Source: Coptodactyla brooksi
Taxonomy: Eukaryota; Arthropoda; Insecta; Coleoptera; Scarabaeidae
Assembly: GCA_033557675.1 (NCBI GenBank)
Contig: JAWQRM010000098.1
Span: forward strand, 1-31,077
Direction of reading: 5' to 3'
Length of the DNA stretch: 31,077 bases
This document shows positions 20,030 to 30,504 of this stretch, piece by piece. The translations under genes and the position numbers were made by a program. Under the pieces are notes generated by a model, which saw only the letters and a program-made list of their open reading frames with translations, was not told the origin of the DNA and did not search any database. Position 1 is the first letter of the stretch; each line of letters begins with the position of its first letter.

Positions 20030-20775
20030 AAATTGGCTAAAATAAGTTTATTGGAGATCAAATTTATGTAGAATACCATTTAATCTATTACATAACAATT
20101 TGAACGACTTACATTGTTTAATTGACGCGTCGTTGCGGTTTGAATAGTCTCTATATCATCGACAAACATCCTTTCAGTGTCATTTTAAACTTAGGACTCA
20201 AATTTGGTTTTTGGTAAAATATTCTTGAACACAAATCGCAATAAACTTACTTTTTTCTTGCATTGAAACTATATTATCTTAATTCTCGATAGATTTCGGA
20301 GGAATTTTTTTAGGTTTTGACGTACCCGATGGCTTCCCTCAGTACCCTGGAGCTTTGTTGAGGGGGTTATGCTGAAATCATGTCTCGTTTCCAGTTACTA
20401 TAGATTTTCGGAAGTCAGGAATATTTTCAATAGTGATAAGCATCTTTCTTGAATAGCTAATTCTTCAACTCTTGTTCATTTGTTAAATGAAGTGATGCAC
20501 AACGTGCACACACCTTCCTTTTTCTTAAACCTTGGTCAGAATTTGACGAACTATCGTGTGTGGAATGTGCAAATTCTCTGCTATTATTCGGTCACTTGCA
20601 TTTCGATCATTGGCGCTATAATCTCGAACCATTTCGACCATTTCTGCACCCAAATAGTTGTTATTGATAAGCACCCATCACTATAAATAGTCTGCCTTAT
20701 TTTTAATACTTTTGTGGCTATTGTGCCAAGTTTAACATCAAATTTTACTACACTCCTTTGTTCCATGCTTTTATT
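20030..20775 (-). mobile_element. Mariner transposase, broken but nearly full length
   Basis: Read leftward from 20,766: MEQRSVVKFDVKLGTIATKV (first HTH), WVQKWSKWFE, then RIIAENLHIPHTIVRQILTK (second HTH), frame change, IVTGNETWFQHNP (family: VTGDETWCFQYDP; the first catalytic Asp is Asn here), KPSGTSKPKKIPPKS (family: PRPKKxR), then after a large deletion FVDDIETIQTATTRQLNN (C-terminal region). The part with the second and third catalytic residues is lost. Several stops are present. Confidence 0.82.
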
Positions 20776-21619
20776 TTGACGACGATATTTATTTTGTTAG
20801 TATGTTTATCTTATCATTTAATAAAATAATTCTAATAAAATAAATATGTTAAAATGTCTATTCTGTTTTTCTTTAAGGGCGAAACAGATTAGGATTTGTT
20901 GCTTGGATTTGCATAATTATTGCTGTACATCAAAACAATATCACGAAAGACACCTACACCGATTGAACGCAAAACATAAATATTCGAATATACTTGACAA
21001 GTCTCATATGTAAAACTTGCACTTTACGATTATGAAAACGCGTGTTGTAAATCTTTGCCGGCAATGGGCAATACACCACATCCTTAGGGATGGTTTATGT
21101 AACCGTTCGGACAGCCAATTGCCGCAACAAAGTTACTAACCATAGCAAAAACCCAAGTGGTGTATAACTTTCACCACATAGACGCATACCTATGCTCTTT
21201 GTATTTCTTTTCTTTTAAGCTTTAGTTAATTCGTATAACAGTTTCTAAATGTGGCATACTTCAACACTAAAGCTTTTTTGTAGTATTATTTTCTCTGTAA
21301 TTAATTCTGTGAACACATACACGTTTCTATCGCTTACTATTTCTTGACAGATAGGCAGTATCAGCCTTCAAACTGTATCAGCATTGTCAAATGCATCCCA
21401 TGGCTAACATTAATTTGTTTCTGATAATCTTTAAGTTTGGATTAGTTCAAAAGATTCTCAGGTGTTGGTTGTTCGTGGTACTTTATTTTGAATAAAGCAT
21501 AAACCTAGACTGGGTTTATAATTTGGTAACATATCAATATTTTGTTGTGTATTGCTAGCTGAGAATTTCTTCCCAAAAACCAATGTAGTTGTGTATAATC
21601 AAGTCTAGGTTTTACTATT
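20776..21619. other. Intergenic stretch without a recognised gene
   Basis: An 11-bp inverted pair AAACCTAGACT / AGTCTAGGTTT (21,501-21,511 and 21,602-21,612) encloses about 90 bp. No coding sequence is recognised. Confidence 0.45.
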
Positions 21620-22060
21620 TACTTCTTTACATGTTCCTTGGTTTTGCATCCGATGTCCTAACAAGATATTTTGTTATATATTTTATTACAAATGTCTGAT
21701 TGACTGGCTTTTTCGCTTTCTTTCTTGCTTTCCACAAGGCATAATCTGATTGTTTGTCTGCTGTGAGATTCTCTGTAAGTGGTTGTACCTTTGTTAAGTG
21801 TGTTTTTGTCATCAGGGACTTCTTTTTGTTACCATCTTCTTTTGGATCTTATTTTCTTTTTAAGCACATCTCTGATCTCGCTAGAACAGTTAATGTGTGT
21901 GATATTGTTGGTGCTATTATAGATTACACATTGGATGAAATTAATCATTCTAGCTTCAGGTTTACGCTGTTGCTTGGTGTTTAATTAGATCCGAGAATTA
22001 ATGATATTTTCTACTTCTAAACTGAAATGCTTCCCACTCTGTTGTTTTGTTGACTGAGAT
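21620..22060 (-). mobile_element. Jockey-like LINE fragment, copy 1
   Basis: The - strand reads TTEWEAFQFRSRKYH, then (frame change) INCSSEIRDVLKKKIRSKRR and VPDDKNTLNK, then PLTENLTADKQSDYALWKAR. These match the linker between endonuclease and reverse transcriptase in jockey-clade LINEs (..PPEIRxLIxxKRxARRxWQxxRxPxxKxxLN.., ..DYSLWKATxxLK..). Frames shift at least twice, and the RT itself does not follow. Confidence 0.6.
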
Positions 22061-22189
22061 CACCTTGTTTCTATTGTAATAATTCTTTCGCTCACTGTTA
22101 GAATTACCTTAGTATAGTGAGAATCTAGGTGAGTTTTCCTCAATATCTGTGCAATGCGGGAAACTTTCTTTAATACCAAGAGATTTAAC

Positions 22190-22440
22190 AGATGGAGTTC
22201 TTTTGTTGCTTCTTCTTCCCTTCTTTTCTCTGCAACCAGATCTCTGATTTCACTAGAGTAGTTAATCTCTAGAGCTGTGCTTTAAATAGTATAAATAAAA
22301 TTTTCAGGTTTTTCTTCAAATTGGTGCTTATTATATATAGTTGGATCGTAGGATTCATTTCATTTTTGTGTTTTAAAGTAAAGTATTTCCCAGTCTACTA
22401 TTTTGTGGACTAGTTAGAATTACTGCAGAATCACCAGTGT
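22190..22440 (-). mobile_element. Jockey-like LINE fragment, copy 2
   Basis: The - strand reads ALEINYSSEIRDLVAEKREE, corresponding to the same linker as copy 1. At DNA level the two copies share ATCTCTGAT.TC.CTAGA..AGTTAAT and AAATTTTCAGGTTT-type blocks about 370 bp apart. They are diverged, so this is either an old tandem duplication or two insertions. Confidence 0.5.
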
Positions 22441-23428
22441 CCAGATTAAAGGTTTCCTTAATATCGATGAAGTTGTGTCCAGAAACTGCAGTTTTTTATG
22501 GCTTTATTAACATTTTTGCTTGATACGAAGAAATTCATGAGAGCAGCTTACCAGTGGAAGGAAGATTACATCCCATCTTCTTAACTGCTTTTCGCTGTTC
22601 TTCTTCTAGTAGTTGTTGCCCATCACCCACCATGAATCTGTTGTCTAAGGGTTGCAGACAACAGCTTTTCTAATCCTACTTTTTTCGGAATTGTATTTGC
22701 GGTGTAGCGTGTTGTGAATTATTGTAATGACACGTTTACCGGATTATCTGTTGAAATGGAGCAGTAGTCCATGACCTGGCTATTCGATGAGTTCTCGGCC
22801 ATGTGCTGCAGCAATTCGCGGATGATTGCCTAACGGCACCTACAATCGACCAGATTTCGCCGTGCTGTTATGAACGCTTAAATTGTTTGTAACTGTGGTT
22901 TGAAATTTTTAATCAATTAGATTAAGAGGTCTTAAATACGGTCCATGTTCTTCTTCGTGAAGTTTTCTGATATATATTTGTGAAGAGTCCATTACTAAAA
23001 ACCATTTGTGAAGAGTCCATGCTTCATAATTAGCTAAAACTAGATGCATTTCTACTGGATAATATTCTCTTTACATCCAGTCATAATTTTTCGAGTGGGA
23101 TTATATCATAGGGGGGCAATCTACAGGTATTATGTGTTGACCTTGAAACTATTTTTTTTTAACTATTTTTTATTATCGTGTCGCATGGACTGTTAGTGAT
23201 AATTCTCAGATAGTACCCATAATTACAGAAAAGTACATAGTGTATGTACAAAATACATCAGAACAATTCTGAATTTGAAAGGTTGAGCTCCAATCAGACT
23301 CTGATGTTATTTTACTTCTGAAATGGGTTATTTGTTGAAGGAAATGTGTGATAATACTTATTGGGTCGATGAGTAATACAAAGGAAAGTGATTACTGTGC
23401 AATTGGTTACATTTGCATAGGATTTAAG
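22441..23428. other. Stretch without a recognised gene
   Basis: A somewhat GC-richer part (22,730-22,880) has no recognised domain in any frame. The rest is AT-rich and empty. Confidence 0.4.
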
Positions 23429-23486
23429 CACCTGTATAAGCTGCCCATGGAAGGATCTTCCCTTCCATGTGCAGCTTATATAGGTG
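23429..23486. repeat. Near-perfect hairpin, 26-bp arms
   Basis: CACCTGTATAAGCTGCCCAT (arm 23429-23454) is mirrored at 23461-23486 with 24 of 26 positions paired and a 6-nt loop. Confidence 0.85.
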
Positions 23487-23858
23487 TAGTTTTATGAATA
23501 GTTTTTACAGCAATTGATATTAAGCTCAAATTTTGAGATTAATGTTTTAGTGATGACATTAGCATTTAATGTGGATTATTACCTTTATTGCATAATTTTC
23601 TACTTGTAGAAATGCTAACTTTGTGCTCTGCGTTTTATTTCATAATATATTTTATAAAAATTACCACCATATACTACATGGTGGTCCTTGATAATAAACA
23701 AACTTGGAAAAATCCTAATTGTAACAACCCAGATTGGCTCCAAATGAATTTAAGAAAATGTAAAACGTTGCACCCCTCTAGTAAAAATATATTTTGACTA
23801 GACGAGGTGTTATACTTGTTATATACTGGAATCTCTTATTTAAGAAATTAATTGGTCG

Positions 23859-24167
23859 TTGATGATATATCTCGAATCATTCATTATTTTAACAAGAAAG
23901 TTACATTTTCGTTTGAAAATTTACTTGTGCTGCATTGTGATGGAGGTACTTACTCTGTGCAAAGTGAAGAACTTTGAGAAGACAAATGAAGAAGTTAAAA
24001 AATTTCTTGAAATATGGAAGTTAACAAACAATGGGCATAATGGAACAACTCTTATGCAAACATGTCTTACATTTGCCTTAAGATTCACCATATATTGTAT
24101 GTACCATAATTCTGAGAAGGTGTATCATTTACTTTCAGAAAAAACTGAGGAGTCTTTTTGTTCGTGA
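23859..24167 (+). CDS. Unrecognised 102-codon open reading frame
   Basis: This is the longest open frame in the right two thirds of the window that I cannot link to a transposon. The middle is polar (KVKNFEKTNEEVKKFLEIWK) and the ends are hydrophobic and aromatic, with a possible short membrane segment near residues 18-32. There is no signal peptide, known motif, clear splice partner or polyadenylation arrangement. It could be a chance frame in AT-rich DNA or part of a degraded element. Confidence 0.15.
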   Translation: MMIYLESFIILTRKLHFRLKIYLCCIVMEVLTLCKVKNFEKTNEEVKKFLEIWKLTNNGHNGTTLMQTCLTFALRFTIYCMYHNSEKVYHLLSEKTEESFCS

Positions 24168-25129
24168 TAAACATCTTAAGTTCAGGAGAATATTTTAGGT
24201 AATATGAGCAAAATAATTTGATATTTGACCTTTTCTATTAAATATATACATGTGATAAAGATATACTTTTACGGAATATTATTACATTTGCTGTAAAACA
24301 AAGATATATTTCAGAAGTGTGGATTGAATGTATCATTAAAAGGTAACATATTTAGGACAATTTATGACTGTTGATAAATAACATAATAATTAAAAAAACC
24401 TCACAATAACATAAAATATTTTATTTGCAATCTGTAACTGTTATTCCATGGTTGGATGAGTTATAACTTCTTTGAAATGTTATTGCTTGTATTAATACGT
24501 TGAAATGTACTTCTATGCAATAACCATAAATGAAAAGAAGGACTCTCAAAAAGTAAACTACCTGCAGCGTACCAAAGCTACTTATTAATAAGTAAATATG
24601 ACAACTTAATCACAACAGTTCACTGCTATCAACCCACGTCTCGATTTTTACTGTGGAGTTGAGTAAATTGTTTTGCTCAACTCTGATCGTTTTTATTACT
24701 CGCTACAGTGAATGACATTAGAAAAGATTCATAATTTTATACCGTAATTTTTATAACATAAGTATTGTTATTTAGGTCTCCGACAGCTTGATAGAAATTT
24801 GACAATCCCAGCTCAAGGGATTTATTTTTTTTTTTTTAATTTTACTTTAATTCTTTTTAAATTAACTACACATGTAATAAGTTTTCAAGACCCTTACTGC
24901 CTTGAAAATTTATTACACTTTGATTTACAATAATGCTATTATAAATACTACAATTGTAATTTTAATATTACTATTATAATGATGAGATTTTAATATGTTA
25001 GACACAACTTTAGAGTCTACTTCAAGATCAAATTCTCATCCTGCATCCCCACTACTTCTCCTGTTACATTATTTTTATCTCTAATCGTATTTATCAAATA
25101 TTTTTATCTGTAATCGTCAAACTTTTTCA
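24168..25129. other. AT-rich stretch without a recognised gene
   Basis: A small perfect hairpin GAGTTGAG/CTCAACTC (24,656-24,683) and homopolymer T runs near 24,820-24,840 are the only structure seen. Confidence 0.5.
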
Positions 25130-25385
25130 GAAGGGTTTTAATTTATTTTGTTTAGATTCTTCAGCGAAATTAATGTCTAATGCAGCTACAGCCTTACGAA
25201 ATGTGTTTCTTAAATAATGAGACTTAAAAGTCAAAGGGATATTGTTAAACTTAAATTGTGGATTTGGAACTTTTGGGTTTGTAATCAAGTCAATTAATGG
25301 GAGCAGTAAATTTCCCGATTTTTTAACTTATTACCATTGATTAAAAGAATATTGTGTTAGCAAGCAGGAAAAATAGTTTATTCCT
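25130..25385 (-). mobile_element. Tigger-like transposase fragment
   Basis: The - strand gives LFFLLANTIFF near 25,350 (family: VVFLPANTTS) and, after a frame change, SHYLRNTFRKAVAALDINFA then EESKQNKL at 25,250-25,140 (family: FKxYYLRRTFxQALxATD). Stops and a shift separate the parts. It abuts the mariner fragment. Confidence 0.6.
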
Positions 25386-25710
25386 CACCTATTAAAGCGG
25401 TGTCATGAGATTACAGTAAATCAGCCACACCTTCAAAGGCAATTTTAAGATCCAACTCTCTTAATTACATGATAATGCACCACCACATAGGACATTAAAA
25501 GTTCGTCCATTTGTGACTAAAAAAATACCTGTGTCGTTGACCACCCACCGTATTCCCCTGATATATAACCCTGTGACTGTTTTCATTTCCCTAAAATGAA
25601 AATTGTACTAAAGCCCATTCCTAAGGATGACATACAAAAATCTATGCAAGCATTGGTTCATCGTGCTAGAAAGTGTATTAAGTTAAATGGAACTTATTTT
25701 GAATAAAAAA
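25385..25710 (+). mobile_element. Mariner transposase C-terminal fragment
   Basis: The + strand reads HDNAPPHRTLKVRPFVTKK (second catalytic Asp), then after a frame change DHPPYSPDI (third catalytic Asp), PCDCFHFPKMKIVLK and IPKDDIQKSMQAL, HRARKCIKLNGTYFE, stop. This is the complete C-terminal end of a DD34D mariner transposase. Its stop is followed by AATAAAAAATAAC. It is the only + strand mariner piece in the window and sits between two Tigger fragments. Confidence 0.82.
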
Positions 25711-25779
25711 TAACTTTTAAACATAATTCAATGTGTTTTTTGTATATCTAAGAATTCTCGTTATTTAATTGTCATACTG

Positions 25780-26125
25780 TGCAGTGAATATTATGTATGA
25801 AACTAGCAACAACATCCAAACGAAATGTGTTTCTCAGATAATAATACTTAAAGGCAGAAATAACTCCTTGATCCATTGGCTTTAGAATGGATGTTGTGTT
25901 GGCAGGGAGAAAAGAACACTTCATTAAGCACTTTCATGAAACCCTTAGGTAGCCAGGTGCATTATCAAGAACCAATAATATTTAGAAATCCATGTTTTCT
26001 TTTGGGTAGTAGGTTCCAACGTTGGGATTAAAATACTTGGTAAACCATGCTGTAAAGAGACGAGCTGTCAATCCAGGATTTGTTATTCCTGTTGCAGAAA
26101 ACAGACAAAATAGATTTTTCGTAAT
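25780..26125 (-). mobile_element. Tigger-like transposase fragment
   Basis: The - strand reads CLFSATGITNPGLTARLFTA then WFTKYFNPNVG, a stop, ILLVLDNAPGYLRVS (catalytic Asp), FLPANTTSILKPMDQGVISA (third Asp), FKYYYLRNTF. This is the second half of the Tigger DDE domain. Because YYLRNTF occurs here and again at 25.2 kb, the two are separate copies, not one interrupted element. Confidence 0.8.
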
Positions 26126-26179
26126 TGCTGGCCTCAGACTTTGCTGATGAACGTTCTTTACCTTTCTCAACCTTCGTGT

Positions 26180-28095
26180 TTTGCCTCTTTTTGGTTTCTG
26201 TTCTTAGTCGACATGTTTCAGATCGGTGTCGTTTGCGTTGTTGTGTCTTATATAGGTGGATTATTATTTTTTTCAGTAGTTTTATGATTTGGAATATAGG
26301 ATGGAAGCTGTTGTTGACCTGGATGTTAATTGTTGGGTTTTTAGGTTTTTTTTGAATATTTCAAGGTTCTCGAAAGTGTTCATTTTATTACTTTTGCTAG
26401 GACTTTTGTGATCTGTAAATTTGTCTCTATACTTCCAGGTAGGTGGTAATTCCTGTGTAGATGGTCAAGGTTTTATGTTTTCGTTATATCTATCTTTAAA
26501 TTTTCTGCCAGTTTGTTGGATAACTGTTTTTGATAACTATTTGTGTTATGATGTTCATATCTTGTTTATAGTCTTCTTTCTGCATTGGAATTAATTCTAA
26601 TTTGAGGAGTGAGCTCCTAAGTGTTGCTTCTTTATGTTGTTTGGGATGTACCGAAGTATAATTATGTTGTTCGTTTGTGTCGGTTTTCAGTGTATTTTGT
26701 ATGTTAGTTTATTATCTTTCTTGGTGATATTGAGGTCTAAATAATATATATTGTTGCTTTGCTTTGTTTCATAAGTGAATTGTATGTTCTTATGTTTCTC
26801 GTTGATGTGGTTCATTATATCAACTATTTGTGAATGTTCAGTAATGCATATTATGTCATCCACGTATCTGAACCAGGCTTTTATCTGAAACTTTTCTGCA
26901 ATTTCTTCGTTGATTTCCTCTTCATCTTCTTATAAAAAATATTCCTGAGAGTATTCCAGACAATGGGTCTCCCATGGGTAATCCCTCGTTTTGTAGGTAC
27001 TGTTTGTGGTGGATACTTCTTTCGCGTCTTCTTCGTTAGTGATTTTCTTCTTCGTTAGTGAGTGTGTTGATTGTTTCTTCTATTGGTACGTTGTTATACA
27101 TGTTTGTTATGTCTAGGAATATTATTTTCGTGTTTCTGTTGATGTTTGCGTTCTTCAATGTGTTGATTAAATCTGTGTTATTTTTTATTGTTGTTTTTAG
27201 TTTGTTTGCTAAGTATTTCGAGAATTTGTATGCTGGTTTCGTTGTAAAATTTACTAATGGTCTTATCGGTGTTTTGTTTTTGTGCGTCTTAGGCAGTTCT
27301 TTCATTTTTGCACTTGGGGGTTCATGTTAATGTATTTGTATTTTTCACCTTCTTGGATAAGGTTGGTGTCTTTTTTACTGATTTCCAGATGACTTTTTGG
27401 AATTTGCTCGTGGGATCTTTTTAAGTTCTGTACAGTTGTTATAAATTCTTCAGGTTTCGTGATGTACAGTTCTTTGTTGGTGATGACGGTCGCCTTGCCT
27501 TTGTCTGCCTTGGTTAATATTGCATCATTTTCTTTTAATTTCTTTTTGAGGTTTTCTTATTGGCTTCTGTTCTTGGTTGATAATATTATTGTAACTGATA
27601 ATAACGATTAGGTTTTCTGTGTTTTTCTTGTTGTAGTTGGTTATGTTCCAATAGTTTTATTTCTGATCTTGTGAATGGTATATTGACCATGTTTATTACG
27701 TTTTTGTGGAATGCCTGTGGAGCTTTCGTTGATTGCGTTATTTTTGGTTTTTGTGTGTTGATCAATTTAGCGAGTTTTTGTTAATTGTCTTGTATTTTTG
27801 TTTCATGATTCGTTTTACTTCTTATTGGGTGTATTTGTCTATTTTCTGCCATGTGTCCACATTTGTTAGGTTGCTGATGTTTCCATGAGTATTTTGTTAA
27901 GTTTTAGTTTTTTTTGCGGTAGGTATAGTTGTTTATTTCTTCCTTTATCCAAGTTTTGTCTGCAATTAATTCGGCTTTTTTTGGTTGCTGGTGTTTTGTT
28001 TCTGATTGGTGTTCTTGCGTATTTTGGTGTCACTTGGTTTTTCAAGCACTGTTTGTTGAACCATATGTTGGCGTTGATTTTGCTTATTTCCAGCT
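26180..28095 (-). mobile_element. Penelope-like retroelement (RT plus GIY-YIG remnant), decayed
   Basis: Read leftward: N-terminal region NANIWFNKQCLKNQVTPKYA (28,080-28,010); VINMVNIPFTRSEIKLLE (about 27,680); ILTKADKGKATVITNKELY (27,535-27,470); LPKTHKNKTPIRPLVNFTTK then FLDITNMYNNVP (RT motif A, 27,085-27,120); EGLPMGDPLSGIL (26,970-26,981 encodes LPMG); FRYVDDIICI (YVDD at 26,855-26,866); NNIYYLDLNITKKDNKLTY; then QQTGRKFKDRYNENIK (26,471-26,519), matching the GIY-YIG endonuclease core after YxGQTGR. The order is exactly that of Penelope-like elements. Frameshifts and stops break the frame at least five times. After the coding part the - strand has CTGAAACATGTCGAC (26,221-26,207), which fits the 3' half of a hammerhead ribozyme. 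Confidence 0.85.
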
Positions 28096-28109
28096 TTTAA
28101 CTATCAATA

Positions 28110-28254
28110 ATAACCCAACGGTACCATTCAGACTCTCAGATAACACAAAAAATTGCAAAGTACTTATGAAAGGCTTGCGTATGTAACAAGGTAGGCACAT
28201 TTATATTCAAGAAGTCAACGTTGTCTACTATACCGTATGGGAAAATCCTTCTTG
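28110..28254. other. Spacer upstream of the Penelope-like element
   Basis: No terminal repeat matching the 17.9-kb fold-back is visible here, so the 5' end of the element is undefined. Confidence 0.35.
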
Positions 28255-28930
28255 TCTCATACGAAATTCACATAACATTCCCACCGCGAGCCCGTGACCC
28301 CCCTCTACCTTATGAGCTCGCGTGATTTACGGCGCGAGTACTTAGTAAGACTCCTGATGTCATGGGAGTATTCATACGTGCCATGTCTGGTTGGCATCGT
28401 TTTAGGTACACTTATTTTTTAACTACTCCCAATAAATGTTTATTCATCTCTTTTCGAACATTTAAGTTTTACGGACAAACAAAAACTTCATTCTTACTAA
28501 AATAAAAGGTCATGTTAAAATAAAATAATTCTAATAATATTTAAAAATAAAACTAAATGAGTGATTCCTCCTCATTTAAAGACGCCTCCTATTTCGCCAA
28601 AGAATACCCCAACCTGTCGTAGAAATTTCTCCTCACTCTGAAGAGCATTTCTGGAGTAATAGTCTGATGAGCTTAAATAAATTTTATTATGAGCTCATTA
28701 CAACTTCTACTGGAGAATTGCCGCTCAACTACCACTTGATAATTTGAATCCTTTCGGTGGTTGTAAAAACAGTTGAGTTGTGCGTTCATCAAAGCTGTCA
28801 GGGCAAGTGCGTGACTCGCTAATTGTCGTGCGATCTTTGGGATCACCCGACTCGTCCACCAATCGGACGATAATGCGATACCCTTATGGGAGAAGATGTA
28901 TTTTCCAGCACGGTTTGCTGCGTATCAAAG
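28255..28930. promoter_or_regulatory. CpG-containing block, candidate regulatory DNA
   Basis: Two CpG-rich parts, 28,270-28,380 (CCACCGCGAGCCCGTGACCC, CTCGCGTGATTTACGGCGCG) and 28,780-28,930 (AATTGTCGTGCGATC, CGACTCGTCCACCAATCGG), flank an AT-rich core. No open frame or transposon motif is seen. This is composition-based inference only. Confidence 0.3.
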
Positions 28931-29059
28931 AAAACAATAAATTTTCATGTATTTAGTTTTCTATATTAGTAATTTTTATTACTACATATTCTTATCGTTC
29001 TGATTAATATGTTTTCTGCGAAGCCCCAAATGTACAAGGACTCCAAGTGAAAAACTTCA

Positions 29060-29545
29060 TTGGTCTCTTTCATTACGGGTTTTTGCCTGTTCGGCTAACC
29101 GGAATCAGGGGCGTAATAAACGGAAATTGATTTACACGTCGCGTAGGCCAGGCCCGGTGCCGATTTATAATTAAAATAATTACACAGTCGACGTCGAGGC
29201 AGAATTATGTGCGCGCGCCTTTCCGTGATAAATCGCGATTCAGGCTACTTACTGGGCCGATTTCCGCCCTCGAGTAGGGCTTTTAATTATACACGGGGAA
29301 GAATTAATCGAAAATTAATGTTTTTAAAGTTGTTGGCGCGACCAACTTATGGCCCGTACATTTTTCCAGTAATTATGCGAGATGAAAGACGCTCGAGGGC
29401 GTCTCTATTCACAGTCCAAACTTCGTCAAAGCTTCACCTTAATTAATGAGTTTATGGGAGGACAGCTTATATATAGGTCTTGCCGCTATTTCCACGGAGC
29501 GGCGGTGTACGTTAAGGATCCCCGATTCTAGAATTTATTTTTCGA
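29060..29545. promoter_or_regulatory. CpG-rich block with homeodomain-type motifs, candidate enhancer or promoter
   Basis: Dense CpGs (ACACGTCGCGTAGG, GTCGACGTCGAGG, GTGCGCGCGCC, GACGCTCGAGGGCGTC palindrome at about 29,388-29,403) alternate with TTTATAATTAAAATAATTAC, TTTTAATTATAC and AATTAATCGAAAATTAATG. A TATATATAGG lies at about 29,470, followed by CCGCTATTTCCACGGAGCGG. The 79-codon frame at 29,207-29,446 is basic, has no domain and is probably incidental to the high GC. No transposon similarity is seen. Confidence 0.4.
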
Positions 29546-29843
29546 CCGGTCGCTGCTAATTTGAGCCAATATTTAGCTCAAATAAATTGCTAAATCTGCA
29601 ACGAATAAAGTTAGCTGAACTCAAAAAAAGTAATTTGCTGGAAAACTTAATAACGGATTTTGAGATGTCAATAAAGAGATAACTGACTAACCCTAGCATT
29701 TTCAAAGATGACTGTAATAGTAAAACCTTATGCCCCATAAACCGATACTTTACTACCAGTTTTATTGCTGTGGTTCTGTGAAATGTAAGTTTATACAAAG
29801 ATCCTTCCAAAACGTTTATGTTTTATGATCTTTAGCGATTTAA
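29546..29843. other. Stretch without a recognised gene
   Basis: An 84-codon frame on the - strand (29,556-29,810) shows no recognisable domain, and nothing else is seen. Confidence 0.4.
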
Positions 29844-29960
29844 TATACAGGGTCGACCAATGGTCTGGTCGCGAGATATTGTAGCTACATAAGACAAAAA
29901 TTATAAGTGGTTTTAAAATGATCATGTAGGGGACCAAAACATGGTGCAGGTATACCTTGT
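29844..29960 (+). repeat. TATACAGGGT-type repeat terminus
   Basis: TATACAGGGTCGACCAATGG matches the type of end found at 253 in inverted form. The other end could not be located. Confidence 0.3.
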
Positions 29961-30117
29961 TTTATTGTTCTTGTTTTTCTTCTTGTTTAGGTAGACTGAT
30001 TTCCATCCAAACATCCATACGCTGCACAGTCGTTAGCCTTAACCTTATGAAAGGTACTAGGTAATTTTCCTATCATATTTAAAATCAATGTCATCTAAAA
30101 TCAGGTAAAGCACCCCT

Positions 30118-30225
30118 AATTAGGGATGTAGCGGGTCCAAGATTTTGCTTTAACCGGGTCCGGGTTCAAAAATGTTGTCTATCCGGGTCTATCCGGGTTG
30201 TGTGTCCTTATTTATTATTTTAATT
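30118..30225 (+). mobile_element. Probable hAT terminal sequence
   Basis: TAGGGATGTAGCGGGTCC followed by AACCGGGTCCGGGTTCAA and repeated ATCCGGGT(CT)ATCCGGGT is typical of hAT-type ends (TAGGGATGT.. with internal CCGGGT repeats). No transposase follows, so it is probably a non-autonomous or truncated copy. Confidence 0.45.
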
Positions 30226-30504
30226 GAAGTTACATAATTTAGCAATATGTCTCATAATGAATAAATATTTTTACTATTTCCTGCTTATTCTATAGTACTA
30301 ATATAGTACCTATAGTACTAATTCTGTCTTGATTAAAAGTACTGCTGTATAGTATTTCTTCATTGTTCTATTTCAATTTTAAAATGGTCTATTGTAAAGT
30401 GACCGATTTTTACTTTCTCTTACCGGTAGGTATGAAAAAAGTATTGCATTCGCAAAACTAGAAGATGTACAAATCCATTCCTACCTGTCATCTTCAAATT
30501 AGTT

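Noticed and set aside
20480..20686. 68-codon + strand frame
   Set aside because: It is antisense to the mariner N-terminal region.
26125..28186. Several + strand frames of 70-90 codons rich in Phe, Leu and Val that look like membrane proteins
   Set aside because: They are antisense to the Penelope-like reverse transcriptase; its Lys/Asn-rich coding strand reads as Phe/Leu-rich in reverse.
28655..28710. Another hammerhead starting at CTGATGA near 28,662
   Set aside because: The GCTTAAATAAATTTTATTATGAGC hairpin-like stretch is not followed by GAAA and a NUH site, so the core is absent.
29207..29446. 79-codon frame in the CpG-rich block as a gene
   Set aside because: Its amino-acid mix follows the local GC and regulatory-type motifs run through it. 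There is no domain or splice context.
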